Source of the DNA: Pannonibacter indicus
GTDB taxonomy: Bacteria; Pseudomonadota; Alphaproteobacteria; Rhizobiales; Stappiaceae
Reading direction: 5' to 3'
Assembly: GCF_001418225.1 (NCBI RefSeq)
Contig: NZ_LIPT01000002.1
Location: 124,001 to 188,000, forward strand
DNA: 64,000 nt
Shown one piece after another: positions 34,793 through 43,437 of this stretch (positions are counted from its first letter, which is position 1; the number at the start of each line of letters is the position of its first letter). The translations under genes and the position numbers were made by a program. The notes under the pieces are model-generated. The model was not told where the DNA came from. It ran no database searches and saw only the letters and a list, made by a program, of their open reading frames with translations.

Positions 34793-35814
34793 CCGTCAAA
34801 CGGATGCTCGGCGCGGCCACCGCACTTGCCCTGACCATGGGCGCAGCCGCTGCCCAGGAAAAGACCCTGACGATTTCCGTCTATGCCTTTGCGCAGGACG
34901 AGTTCAAGGAACTGCTCTACACGCCCTTTGAAGAGAAATGCGGCTGCAAGCTGGTGGTGGAGACCGGCAACAGCGTCGAGCGTCTTGCCAAGATGGAAGC
35001 CAACAAGGCCAATCCGGTGGTGGATATGGCCGTCGTTTCGATGGCCGATGCGCTGGCAGCTTCCCGCAAGGGCCTGATCGACAAGATCGACACCGCCAAG
35101 CTGTCCAACTTCGACAAGCTTTATGACATCGCCAAGGACCCGAATGGCGACGGCATGAGCGTTGGCTATACCTTCTATGCGACGTCGATCGTCTACCGCA
35201 CCGACAAGATGACCATCCGCTCCTGGGCCGACCTGCTCAAGGACGAATATGTCTCCCATGTCGCCTTCCCGAACGTGACCACCAATCAGGGCCCGCCGGC
35301 GCTCTACATGCTGGGCGAAGCGCTCGGCAACAACACGCCGGATCTGAAGGGCCCGATCGAGGCCGTTGGCGCCAAGAAGGACGAGATCGTCACCTTCTAC
35401 GTCAAGTCCTCCCAGCTGGTGCAGCTGATGCAGCAGGAAGAGATCTGGGCTGCCCCCATCGGCCGCTTCTCCTGGGCGCCCTTCACCAAGCTCGGCCTGC
35501 CGCTGGCATGGGCGATGCCGGATGAAGGCCAGACCGGCGGCATGAACGTGATGGTGCTGACCAAGGGCTCCAAGAACCAGGATCTGGCGCTGCAGTTCAT
35601 GGACTATTGGCTCTCCACCGAAGTGCAGACCAAGCTTGCCGAAAAGCTGGTCGACAGCCCGGCCAACAAGGAAGTGACCGTTTCCCCGGCCATCGCCGAC
35701 AACATCACCTTCGGCGAAGAAACAGCTGAGACCCTGAAACTGATGCCGTCCGCCACCATCCTGGACAACCGCGACGCCTGGCTGGCGGAGTGGAACGCGA
35801 AGGTCGGCCAGTAA
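34789..35814 (+). CDS. ABC transporter substrate-binding protein (PotD/spermidine-type family)
   Basis: A 341-residue periplasmic binding protein with a signal peptide ending near AAAAQEK. The fold features FAQDEFKELLYTPFEEKCGC and VVDMAVVSMADALAASRKG match the family-1 extracellular binders that include PotD and PotF. The substrate cannot be read from sequence. The purine enzymes downstream suggest a nucleoside or N-substituted purine, which would be unusual for this transporter family. It is coupled to the lacI-type gene by an ATGA overlap. Confidence 0.88.
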   Translation: MTVKRMLGAATALALTMGAAAAQEKTLTISVYAFAQDEFKELLYTPFEEKCGCKLVVETGNSVERLAKMEANKANPVVDMAVVSMADALAASRKGLIDKIDTAKLSNFDKLYDIAKDPNGDGMSVGYTFYATSIVYRTDKMTIRSWADLLKDEYVSHVAFPNVTTNQGPPALYMLGEALGNNTPDLKGPIEAVGAKKDEIVTFYVKSSQLVQLMQQEEIWAAPIGRFSWAPFTKLGLPLAWAMPDEGQTGGMNVMVLTKGSKNQDLALQFMDYWLSTEVQTKLAEKLVDSPANKEVTVSPAIADNITFGEETAETLKLMPSATILDNRDAWLAEWNAKVGQ

Positions 35815-35952
35815 GGCCCGGGGCTTCCGGACCAGCATTGGCAGTTTCGCGCTGCCGGACGAATGCCTCCCAAGGCTGGGGGTGCGGCGGGCGGGCTCCG
35901 CTCTGCCGCCGCGCCCCGACTTTTTCTCCCTCCAGAAGCTAAGGCGGACATC

Positions 35953-36780
35953 ATGTTCCAGAACCGGGCGGAAGCTCTGGCACTTGCGCTGCCTGCGGCG
36001 CTCTTCGCGGCCGTGGTCTTTCTCGTGCCTGTCGTGCTGCTGCTGTCGGAGGGCTTCCGCTTTGCCGAAGGCTGGACGCTGTCGGCCTATACGGATTTCT
36101 TCTCCGAGCCGCTCAACCGCACGGTTTTCCTGCGCACGCTGAAACTGGGCGCCATGGTCACCGTGGTGGCCGCCGTCATCGGCTATGCCGCAGCCTATGC
36201 CATCGTCACCCTGCCGCCGGGCTCCAAGGGCCGCGTCACCGGCCTGATCGTGCTGCCGCTGATGATCTCGCCGGTGGCCCGCACCTATGCCTGGATTGTC
36301 ATTCTGGGGCGCACCGGCATCGTCAATCAGGCGCTGCAGGGCATCGGCCTGACGGATGGCCCCTTGCGCATCCTCTTCACCGAGACCGCCGTCTTCATCG
36401 GCCTGTTGCAGCTGTTCCTGCCCTTGATGATCCTGTCGCTGATCAGCGCGCTGGAGAACCTGCCGCGTGATGCCGTGCCTGCCGCGCGGGTCCTGGGGGC
36501 CAACTGGTTCCAGGTGTTCTGGAAGGTTATCCTGCCGCTCTCCCGCGAGGGGCTGGTGGTTGGCGGCACACTGGTCTTCACCGGCTCGCTCACCGCCTAC
36601 ATCACCCCGGCCATCCTCGGCGGCTCCAAGGTGCTGATGCTGGAAACCCTGCTCTACCAGCAGGTCACCGTAGCAGGCAATTTCGTTGCCGCCAGCGTCA
36701 TCGCCCTCATCCTCATCGTCATGAGCTTTGCCGCCAACATCCTGTTGCGCCGCATTGCCACGGCCCGGAGCAAGTCATGA
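35953..36780 (+). CDS. ABC transporter permease (PotB-type)
   Basis: A 275-residue inner-membrane permease with about six membrane segments. The ABC inner-membrane loop signature is AARVLGANWFQVFWKVILPL. The start is the ATG giving MFQNRAEALALALPAA; upstream codons lie in a GC-rich stretch and are not family-like. The 138-base gap before it is the only sizeable one in the operon and may allow lower expression than the binding protein. It overlaps the next permease gene by four bases. Confidence 0.93.
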   Translation: MFQNRAEALALALPAALFAAVVFLVPVVLLLSEGFRFAEGWTLSAYTDFFSEPLNRTVFLRTLKLGAMVTVVAAVIGYAAAYAIVTLPPGSKGRVTGLIVLPLMISPVARTYAWIVILGRTGIVNQALQGIGLTDGPLRILFTETAVFIGLLQLFLPLMILSLISALENLPRDAVPAARVLGANWFQVFWKVILPLSREGLVVGGTLVFTGSLTAYITPAILGGSKVLMLETLLYQQVTVAGNFVAASVIALILIVMSFAANILLRRIATARSKS

Positions 36781-37556
36781 CCCAGAGACTGTCCAGCTGG
36801 ATCATCCTGACGCTGGTGCTGGCCTTCCTCACCGGTCCGTTCTTCATCATCGTCGCCGCGTCCTTCTCTGCCGGCGAAACGCTGGCTTTCCCGCCGCAGG
36901 GCTTTTCCCTCCGCTGGATTGCGAAGGTCTTCACGGTGGAGAGCTTCCAGCAGAGTTTCGTCACCTCGATGATCCTTGCCATTGGCGGCACCCTGTCGGC
37001 GCTGGTGCTGGGCGTGCCTGCGGCCTATGCCATGTCGCGCTACCGCCTGCCGGGGGCGGAGACCGTGCGTTTCATGGTGTCGATGCCCATCATCGTGCCG
37101 GGCATCATCGTCGGCCTTGCCCTCCTGCGCTATTTTGTTCTGCCCATCGGCCTGTCAATCAGCCTGGCGCTGTTCGTCGCCCATACGGCGCTGGTGCTGC
37201 CCTATGCGGTGCGTGTGGTGTCCGCCAGCCTTGCGAACCTGCGTTCCGACATGGAGGAGGCGGCCGTGCTGCTCGGCTCCTCACGGCCCGGCGCTTTCTT
37301 CCAGGTGGTGCTGCCCAACATTCGCGGCGGCATTCTCTCCGCCTTCATCCTCGGCTTCGTGACGAGCTTCAATCAGGTGCCGGTGTCGCTGTTCCTTTCC
37401 GGTCCCGGCGTGCGCACCCTGCCCATCGACATGCTGGGCTACATGGAGATCGTCTTCGATCCCTCCATTGCCGCCCTGTCGTCGCTGCTCGCCTTCCTGT
37501 CCATCGGCATCGTCTTTGCCGCCGAACGTTTCCTGGGGTTCTCACGCTATGTCTGA
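36777..37556 (+). CDS. ABC transporter permease (PotC-type)
   Basis: The second permease, 259 residues, about six membrane segments. The coupling loop reads EEAAVLLGSSRPGAFFQVVL. It begins at the ATG within the stop of the first permease gene, and its own stop lies inside the start region of the ATPase gene, so the three are translated as a unit. Confidence 0.93.
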   Translation: MTQRLSSWIILTLVLAFLTGPFFIIVAASFSAGETLAFPPQGFSLRWIAKVFTVESFQQSFVTSMILAIGGTLSALVLGVPAAYAMSRYRLPGAETVRFMVSMPIIVPGIIVGLALLRYFVLPIGLSISLALFVAHTALVLPYAVRVVSASLANLRSDMEEAAVLLGSSRPGAFFQVVLPNIRGGILSAFILGFVTSFNQVPVSLFLSGPGVRTLPIDMLGYMEIVFDPSIAALSSLLAFLSIGIVFAAERFLGFSRYV

Positions 37557-38574
37557 CGCCACCTATCTGACCCTGGACAAGCTGTCGCTGGCCTATGGCA
37601 AGACCACGGCCGTGAAGGATCTCGACCTCACCATCGCGCGCGGCGAGCTCCTCGCCCTGCTCGGCCCGTCCGGCTGCGGCAAGACGACAACCATGCGCGC
37701 CATCGCCGGGCTGATGCCGGTGCAGTCGGGCCGCATCGTGCTGGATGGCCGCGATATCACCCGCGTGGGCGCCAACAAGCGCGAGATCGGCCTCGTCTTC
37801 CAGTCCTACGCCCTGTTCCCGCATCTGACCGTGTTCGAGAATGTCGCCTTCGGCCTGCGGCTGAAGGGCATCAGCGGCGAGGCGCTGAAGCAGACGGTGG
37901 AGGCCGGGCTCAAGACCGTGGGCCTGTCCGCCTTTGCCGCCCGCAAGACGCCGGAGCTTTCCGGCGGCCAGCAGCAGCGTGTGGCGCTGGCCCGCTCGCT
38001 GGTGATGCAGCCCAAGCTCCTGATGCTGGACGAGCCGCTGTCCAACCTTGACGCCCGCCTGCGCCTTGAAATGCGCACGGAGCTGCAGCGCGTGCAGAAG
38101 GAAAGCGGCGTGACGATGATCTTCGTCACCCATGATCAGGTGGAAGCCCTGGCTCTGGCTGACCGCATCGTCGTCATGCGCAATGGCGCCATCGAACAGA
38201 TTGGCACGCCGGAGGAGATCTACAATCACCCCGCCTCAAGCTTCGTCGCCGACTTTGTCGGCTTCGAAAACATCGCCCGGATCGATGGCAACAAGCTGGT
38301 GACGGACGCAGGCGCGCTGGAAGTATCCGGCCCGCTGCCGAAAGCCGCTGGCCTTGCCTGGCGCCCCCGCGCCATCCAGCTTGAAACGGGACCGCACAAG
38401 GGCATCGTGCGCGGCGTATCCTTTGCAGGCAGCAGCCGCGAATATGTGCTGGAAACGCCGCTGGGGCTGGTAAAAGCCGAAACCGATGCTGCCCTTCCCG
38501 CCCATGCGCTGGGGGCAAGTCTTGCCTTCGACCTGCCGGTTTCCGGTGCGGCGGAACTCAACAGGTTCGGATAG
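37549..38574 (+). CDS. ABC transporter ATP-binding protein (PotA-type)
   Basis: A 341-residue ATPase with Walker A GPSGCGKT at residues 39-46, signature LSGGQQQRVALARSL, Walker B LLMLDEP and H-loop VTHDQVEAL. A C-terminal TOBE-like regulatory region follows from about residue 240. The ATG overlapping the permease stop is preferred as start. It completes an import system with one binding protein, two permeases and one ATPase. Confidence 0.94.
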   Translation: MSDATYLTLDKLSLAYGKTTAVKDLDLTIARGELLALLGPSGCGKTTTMRAIAGLMPVQSGRIVLDGRDITRVGANKREIGLVFQSYALFPHLTVFENVAFGLRLKGISGEALKQTVEAGLKTVGLSAFAARKTPELSGGQQQRVALARSLVMQPKLLMLDEPLSNLDARLRLEMRTELQRVQKESGVTMIFVTHDQVEALALADRIVVMRNGAIEQIGTPEEIYNHPASSFVADFVGFENIARIDGNKLVTDAGALEVSGPLPKAAGLAWRPRAIQLETGPHKGIVRGVSFAGSSREYVLETPLGLVKAETDAALPAHALGASLAFDLPVSGAAELNRFG

Positions 38575-38577
38575 ACC

Positions 38578-39504
38578 ATGGGTGTGTGGATCGACACGGA
38601 TATGGGCTTTGACGACATCGCGGCCATTGTGACCGTGATGGATGCAGGGCTTGAGGTGGACGGCATTTCGCTGGTCTTCGGCAACACGCCGCTTGATCAG
38701 GTACGCCGCAACGCTGCGGGCGCGGCTTCGGCCTTCGGCTGGCGCGTGCCCTTGCACAGCGGCCTTGCCCGCCCCGTCATGGGCCAGATGGAGACGGCGG
38801 AAGCCATTCTCGGCGCCACAGGCATTCCGACGATTGGCCTCACCGTGCCGCAGGATCAGCCGCTGCCCGAAGGCGATGCCTTTGCCGCACTCTGTGACTG
38901 GCTGGAGAGCGCCCCTGCCCCCCACCGCATTCTCGCACTGGGGCCGCTGACCAACCTTGCCGCGCTGGCGCTCGCCCGCCCCGCCCTTGCCGCCCGCATT
39001 GACGAGCTGGTGTGGATGGGCGGCGGCCTGACGAAGGGCAACCACACCGCCTCTGCCGAATTCAACGCCCATGCCGATCCGGAGGCCGTGGCCATCGTGC
39101 TGGCCCATGGCCTGCCGCTGAAGATGGTGGACCTCGACTTCTGCCGCCAGATCCTCGCAAGCCCCGAGGACGCCGCTCCCGTGCGGGCCGCAGGCGGGCG
39201 CAATGCAGCGCTTCTGGCGGACATGCTGGAAGGCTTCATCGCCATCGCCACCAGCCGGGGACGGCCCGCCATGGCGCTCTATGATCCGGCAGCTGCTGCC
39301 ATCTTCGCCCGGCCGGAACTCGCCACCTTCACCCCGGCGCATATCGCCATGGAAACGGCCGGTCAGCACACGCGCGGGCGCACCGTGGTGGAAACCCGCG
39401 CCAGCCACGCCCGCTTCAACGCCGCCTATGCCTCGGCCTGCGATGTGGACGCCGTGCGCGGCATGATCCTCGCCGCCCTGACGCGGGAGGCAGCCCGGCC
39501 ATGA
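38578..39504 (+). CDS. Nucleoside hydrolase (IUNH family)
   Basis: A 308-residue hydrolase that would split the N-glycosidic bond of a nucleoside to base and ribose. The calcium-binding N-terminal motif is DTDMGFDD (usual DTDPGIDD) and the ribose-binding stretch is EFNAHADPEAVAIV. Where well-studied members have HD near the end, this protein has Y235-D236 in ALYDPAAAAIF, so the leaving-group acid may differ and base preference cannot be assumed. It starts four bases after the ATPase gene and overlaps the adenine deaminase gene by four. Confidence 0.88.
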   Translation: MGVWIDTDMGFDDIAAIVTVMDAGLEVDGISLVFGNTPLDQVRRNAAGAASAFGWRVPLHSGLARPVMGQMETAEAILGATGIPTIGLTVPQDQPLPEGDAFAALCDWLESAPAPHRILALGPLTNLAALALARPALAARIDELVWMGGGLTKGNHTASAEFNAHADPEAVAIVLAHGLPLKMVDLDFCRQILASPEDAAPVRAAGGRNAALLADMLEGFIAIATSRGRPAMALYDPAAAAIFARPELATFTPAHIAMETAGQHTRGRTVVETRASHARFNAAYASACDVDAVRGMILAALTREAARP

Positions 39505-41303
39505 CCGCACACCAGACACACGAGCCGTTCGATCTTGCAGATCCCGCCCTTCGCCTGCGAGCCGTTGCTGCCGCCAGAGGCGATGCCCCGTTTGACCGGC
39601 TGATCGTCAACGCCATCCTCATCGACATGGTGACCGGCGAGCGCCGCGCCGCCGATGTGGGGCTGACGGGGCCGCTGATTGCGTCCGTCCACGCCCCCGG
39701 CAGCCGCAGCGATGCAGGCGGCATCATCGACGCGCAGGGCGGCTATCTCTCCCCCGGCCTCATCGACACGCATATGCATGTCGAAAGTTCCATGGTGACG
39801 CCCGCCGCCTATGCCGCCGCCGTTGTGCCCCGGGGCGTCACCACCGCCGTCTGGGACCCGCATGAATTCGGCAATGTGCAAGGGCTTGCGGGTGTCGATG
39901 CTGCGCTTGCCGCCAGTGCCGGTTTGCCGTTACGCCTTGCCGTGCTCGCCCCTTCCTGCGTGCCTTCCGCGCCGGGGCTGGAGCTGGCCGGGGCCGACTT
40001 CGGGCCGGAAGAAATCGCCGCCCTGCTCGGCCGCCCCGGCATTGCCGGGATTGCGGAAGTGATGAACATGCGCGGCGTCATCGCGGGCGAGCCGCGCATG
40101 AGCAGTATCGTGCAGGCCGGGCTTGCCGCCGGAAAGCCGGTCTGCGGCCATGCACGCGGCCTCACCGGCCCGGACCTTGCCGCCTTCATGGCCGCCGGTG
40201 TCACCTCCGATCACGAGCTGACCTCCGCCGCTGACCTGATGGAGAAGCTGCGCGCCGGGCTCTCCATCGAGCTGCGCGGCTCCCACGATCATCTGCTGCC
40301 GGAATTCGTGGAAGCCCTGAACACGCTGGGCCACCTGCCGCAGACCGTGACGCTCTGCACCGATGACGTGTTCCCGGACGACCTTGCGAAGGCCGGCGGC
40401 CTTGATGACGTGGTGCGGCGGCTGGTGCGCTATGGCCTGAAGCCCGAATGGGCGCTGCAGGCGGCAACGCTCAACGGCGCAAGGCGGCTCGGCCGCGAGG
40501 ATCTGGGCCTCATCGCCGCCGGGCGCCGGGCCGACCTCGTCGTTTTCGCGGATCTTGAAAGCTTCGCCGCACGGCAGGTGATCGTCAGCGGTAAAGTGGT
40601 GGCTCGGGACGGGAAGATGCTGGCAGCGCCGCGCTATGAAACTCTCTCCAACTCCTTCTCTGGCCTGCGCGGATCGATGAAAATTAGCCAGCTAAATCAG
40701 GATCATTTCCGGATTACCGCCGCAGGCTCCCGCGTCAAACTCGCCACCATCGACCGGCCCCGTTTCACCCGCTGGGGCACGGTGGAGGCAGACGTGCGCG
40801 ATGGTTTTGTAGTGCCGCCGGACGGAACAACGCTGATTGCCGTTGCCCACCGGCATGGCCGGGCGGACAGCCGCCCGCGTGTCGGCTTCCTGCGCGAGTG
40901 GGGCCGCTGGAACGGCGCCTTTGCCACCACTGTTTCCCATGACAGCCATAACCTGACGGTCTTTGGCGGCAGCGCCGAAGACCTTGCCACGGCGGCCAAT
41001 GCGGTGATCGGGGCAGGTGGCGGCATGGCAGTCGCCTCGCAAGGCAAGGTGCTGGCCGTGCTGCCCCTGCCGCTCTCCGGCCTTGTGTCGGATGCCCCGC
41101 TGGGCGAAGTGGCCGAAGGCTTTGCCCGCATCCGCGCCGCCATGAATGAGGTTGTCATCTGGCAGCCGCCCTATCTCGTCTTCAAGGCCTGTTTCGGCGC
41201 CACGCTGGCCTGCAATGCGGGACCGCACCAGACAGACCGGGGCATTGCCGATGTGGAGACCGGACGCGTGCTGGAGTCCCCCGTTCTCGAAATCCTGAGC
41301 TGA
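39501..41303 (+). CDS. ade: Adenine deaminase
   Basis: Converts adenine to hypoxanthine and ammonia. The 600-residue length fits the bacterial Ade family. Signatures are SPGLIDTHMHVESSMVTPAA with the metal-binding histidines, VCGHARGLTGPDLAAFMAAG, TSDHELTS and TLCTDDVFPDD. In this operon adenine would come from the preceding nucleoside hydrolase. The overlap with that gene (ATGA) implies coupled translation. Confidence 0.92.
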   Translation: MTAHQTHEPFDLADPALRLRAVAAARGDAPFDRLIVNAILIDMVTGERRAADVGLTGPLIASVHAPGSRSDAGGIIDAQGGYLSPGLIDTHMHVESSMVTPAAYAAAVVPRGVTTAVWDPHEFGNVQGLAGVDAALAASAGLPLRLAVLAPSCVPSAPGLELAGADFGPEEIAALLGRPGIAGIAEVMNMRGVIAGEPRMSSIVQAGLAAGKPVCGHARGLTGPDLAAFMAAGVTSDHELTSAADLMEKLRAGLSIELRGSHDHLLPEFVEALNTLGHLPQTVTLCTDDVFPDDLAKAGGLDDVVRRLVRYGLKPEWALQAATLNGARRLGREDLGLIAAGRRADLVVFADLESFAARQVIVSGKVVARDGKMLAAPRYETLSNSFSGLRGSMKISQLNQDHFRITAAGSRVKLATIDRPRFTRWGTVEADVRDGFVVPPDGTTLIAVAHRHGRADSRPRVGFLREWGRWNGAFATTVSHDSHNLTVFGGSAEDLATAANAVIGAGGGMAVASQGKVLAVLPLPLSGLVSDAPLGEVAEGFARIRAAMNEVVIWQPPYLVFKACFGATLACNAGPHQTDRGIADVETGRVLESPVLEILS

Positions 41304-41318
41304 CAGGGAAAGCCCGCC

Positions 41319-42497
41319 ATGAGCGACCTGATCGACGCTGACCTGCCGTTTCTGACGGACCTGCGCCGCGGCCTGCACGCCCACCCGGAGCTGGGCTTCG
41401 AGGAGGAGCGCACCAGCGCCATCGTTGCGAATCTGCTGGAAGAAGCGGGGCTGGAGGTGCACAGAGGCCTTGGCGGCACCGGCGTTGTCGGCACCCTGCG
41501 CTGCGGCAACGGCCCGCGCAGCATTGGCCTGCGCGCCGACATGGATGCGCTCGCCATGCCGGAAACCGCAGACCGGCCATGGAAGTCCACCGTCCCGGGC
41601 AAGATGCACGCCTGCGGCCATGATGGCCACACCACCTTGCTGCTGGGTGCGGCACGGGCGCTGGCCAAGACGCGCAATTTTTCCGGCACGGTGCATTTCA
41701 TCTTCCAGCCCGCCGAAGAAGGCCTGGGCGGGGCAAAGCGCATGGTGGAGGATGGCCTCTTCCGCCTGTTCCCCTGCGATGCGGTCTATGGCCTGCACAA
41801 CATGCCGGGGCTGGACCCGGACGAGATGGCCGTTGTGGAAGGCCCGCAGCTTGCCTCGTCCGACAGCTGGCGGGTCACCTTCCGGGGCACCGGCACCCAT
41901 GGCGCCAAGCCGCATCTGGGCCGCGATCCGATTACTGCCGCTGGAGCTTTCCTCTCCGCCTTGCAAACCATTCCGGGCCGCGTTGTCGATCCGCTGCAGC
42001 CTGCCGTCGTCAGCGCCTGCTCCGTTCAGGCCGGAGACCCAAAGGCGCTCAATGTCATTCCGGATCTGGTGGAGATCGGCGGCACGGCCCGCGCCTATTC
42101 ACCTGACGTGCGCGATCAGCTGGAGGCGGAACTCGGCCGTCTGGCCCAAGGCACAGCGCAGATGTTCGCCATTGCCGCAGATTATACCTACATCCGCCGC
42201 ATTCCGCCAGTGATCAACCATCCAGACGCAACGCAGCGGGCTCTAGGCGCGGCGCGGGATGTGTTTGGCGAGAAGCTGCGCACCGCCTTCCCGCCCTCCA
42301 CGGCGGGCGATGATTTCGCTTACTTTGCCGGTGAAGCACCGGGCTGCTATGTCTGGCTCGGCAATGGCCCGGCGGTGGATGGCGCGCTGCATCACAACAC
42401 GGCCTATGACTTCAACGACGCGGCCATTGGCCCCGGCGTGCGCTTCTGGGTGCGGCTGGTGGAGCGGGAGCTTTCCGGTGAGGCAGCCCATGACTGA
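41319..42497 (+). CDS. M20-family amidohydrolase of unknown substrate
   Basis: A 392-residue metallohydrolase of the IAA-amino acid/hippurate hydrolase group. Metal-site motifs are the N-terminal RRGLHAHPELGFEE, GKMHACGHDGHTTLLLG and FIFQPAEEGLGGAKRM, and the lid domain has GTGTHGAKPHLGRDP. Such enzymes remove an acyl group or cleave an amide. In a purine operon the substrate might be an N-acylated or amide-linked purine derivative; this is speculation. It lies 15 bases after ade and overlaps the phosphoribosyltransferase gene. Confidence 0.9.
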   Translation: MSDLIDADLPFLTDLRRGLHAHPELGFEEERTSAIVANLLEEAGLEVHRGLGGTGVVGTLRCGNGPRSIGLRADMDALAMPETADRPWKSTVPGKMHACGHDGHTTLLLGAARALAKTRNFSGTVHFIFQPAEEGLGGAKRMVEDGLFRLFPCDAVYGLHNMPGLDPDEMAVVEGPQLASSDSWRVTFRGTGTHGAKPHLGRDPITAAGAFLSALQTIPGRVVDPLQPAVVSACSVQAGDPKALNVIPDLVEIGGTARAYSPDVRDQLEAELGRLAQGTAQMFAIAADYTYIRRIPPVINHPDATQRALGAARDVFGEKLRTAFPPSTAGDDFAYFAGEAPGCYVWLGNGPAVDGALHHNTAYDFNDAAIGPGVRFWVRLVERELSGEAAHD

Positions 42498-43197
42498 AAC
42501 TCACCCGCCCGCGCTTGAACCTCATGCGTTCTGGCAGGAGTTGCATGCGCCCGGCAGCTTCCCGGTCAACATTGGCCATCGCACCTTCTTCCCGGCAACG
42601 CTTCCCGGCGGCGAACAGCTGTGCCTGCCGGTCCGCCCGCTGGCCAATGGGCAGCATGCGCTTGCCTCGCTCATCGTCAATCAGGCGGGCTTTGCCGTTC
42701 TGGATGCACTGGCGCAAGGGCTTGCGGAGAGGCTCGCACCTTTCGGTCCCGATGTGGTGGTGGGCCTGCCGACGCTGGGCCTGACACTCGCCTCAGAGAC
42801 GGCCCGCAGGCTTGGCCACAGCCGCTATGTGCCGCTCGGCACCTCGCGCAAGTTCTGGTACGACGACAGCCTTTCGGTGCCGCTCACCTCCATCACGACG
42901 CCGGACCAGATCAAGCGGCTTTATGTAGACCCGCGTATGCTGCCCCTGCTTCAGGGCCGCCGGATCGCGCTGGTTGATGACGTGATTTCCAGCGGCGCTT
43001 CCATCCGCGCCGCCCTCGCTCTTCTGGCCAGTCTTGGCCATGTCCCCGTGGTGATCGGCGCCGCCATGCTGCAATCACGCCGCTGGTGCGAGGGCGCAGA
43101 AGGCCCGGACCACTGGACCACCCGCACCGTGGGCTGCTTCGAGACACCGATGCTGGAAAAGGGGCCGGACGGGCTGTGGTATGTGCCGCAGAGGTGA
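42490..43197 (+). CDS. Phosphoribosyltransferase (purine-type)
   Basis: A 235-residue type I phosphoribosyltransferase with the PRPP-binding motif RRIALVDDVISSGASIR and the loop preceding it (VVVGLPTLGLTLASETARRL). It would turn a free base and PRPP into the nucleoside monophosphate. The first 50 residues resemble neither Apt nor Gpt exactly, so the base is not assigned. It is the last gene of the operon and overlaps the M20 gene by eight bases. Confidence 0.85.
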   Translation: MTETHPPALEPHAFWQELHAPGSFPVNIGHRTFFPATLPGGEQLCLPVRPLANGQHALASLIVNQAGFAVLDALAQGLAERLAPFGPDVVVGLPTLGLTLASETARRLGHSRYVPLGTSRKFWYDDSLSVPLTSITTPDQIKRLYVDPRMLPLLQGRRIALVDDVISSGASIRAALALLASLGHVPVVIGAAMLQSRRWCEGAEGPDHWTTRTVGCFETPMLEKGPDGLWYVPQR

Positions 43198-43219
43198 GGG
43201 GCATATCTGTTTTTCGTCG

Positions 43220-43347
43220 TGCCATGACTTGATCATGGCATGCATTCCCTGACCTTTCCAATCATGCCGGTTTCAGAAAGGTCCACCCATAAGCTCGCGA
43301 GCGTGCGGAGGTGAAACGGCATGGATGCCATGGCCGGGCCATGGCAT
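43220..43347. repeat. Cluster of inverted repeats between convergent operons
   Basis: Three inverted repeats lie in the 240-base gap between the phosphoribosyltransferase and lpdA. TGCCATGA-CTTGA-TCATGGCA is at 43220-43240. ATGCCGGTTTCA (43264-43275) pairs with TGAAACGGCATG (43312-43323) with one bulged base. ATGCCATGGCC and GGCCATGGCAT form a 23-base palindrome at 43325-43347. The first and third share the arms TGCCATG/CATGGCA. No gene is seen. Confidence 0.6.
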
Positions 43348-43379
43348 GAAGGAGGGAATTGGCAGGCCGCCCGTAAAGC

Positions 43380-43412
43380 AAAAAGGCCGGAGCGTTGCCG
43401 CTCCGGCCTTTT
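43380..43412. terminator. Bidirectional terminator between the purine-type operon and lpdA
   Basis: AAAGGCCGGAGCG and CGCTCCGGCCTTT pair around a short loop, with A runs before and T runs after on both strands. It serves lpdA (minus strand) and read-through from the plus-strand operon. Confidence 0.88.
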
Positions 43413-43437
43413 CTCATGTCTGCAGGTCCAGCGCCGG

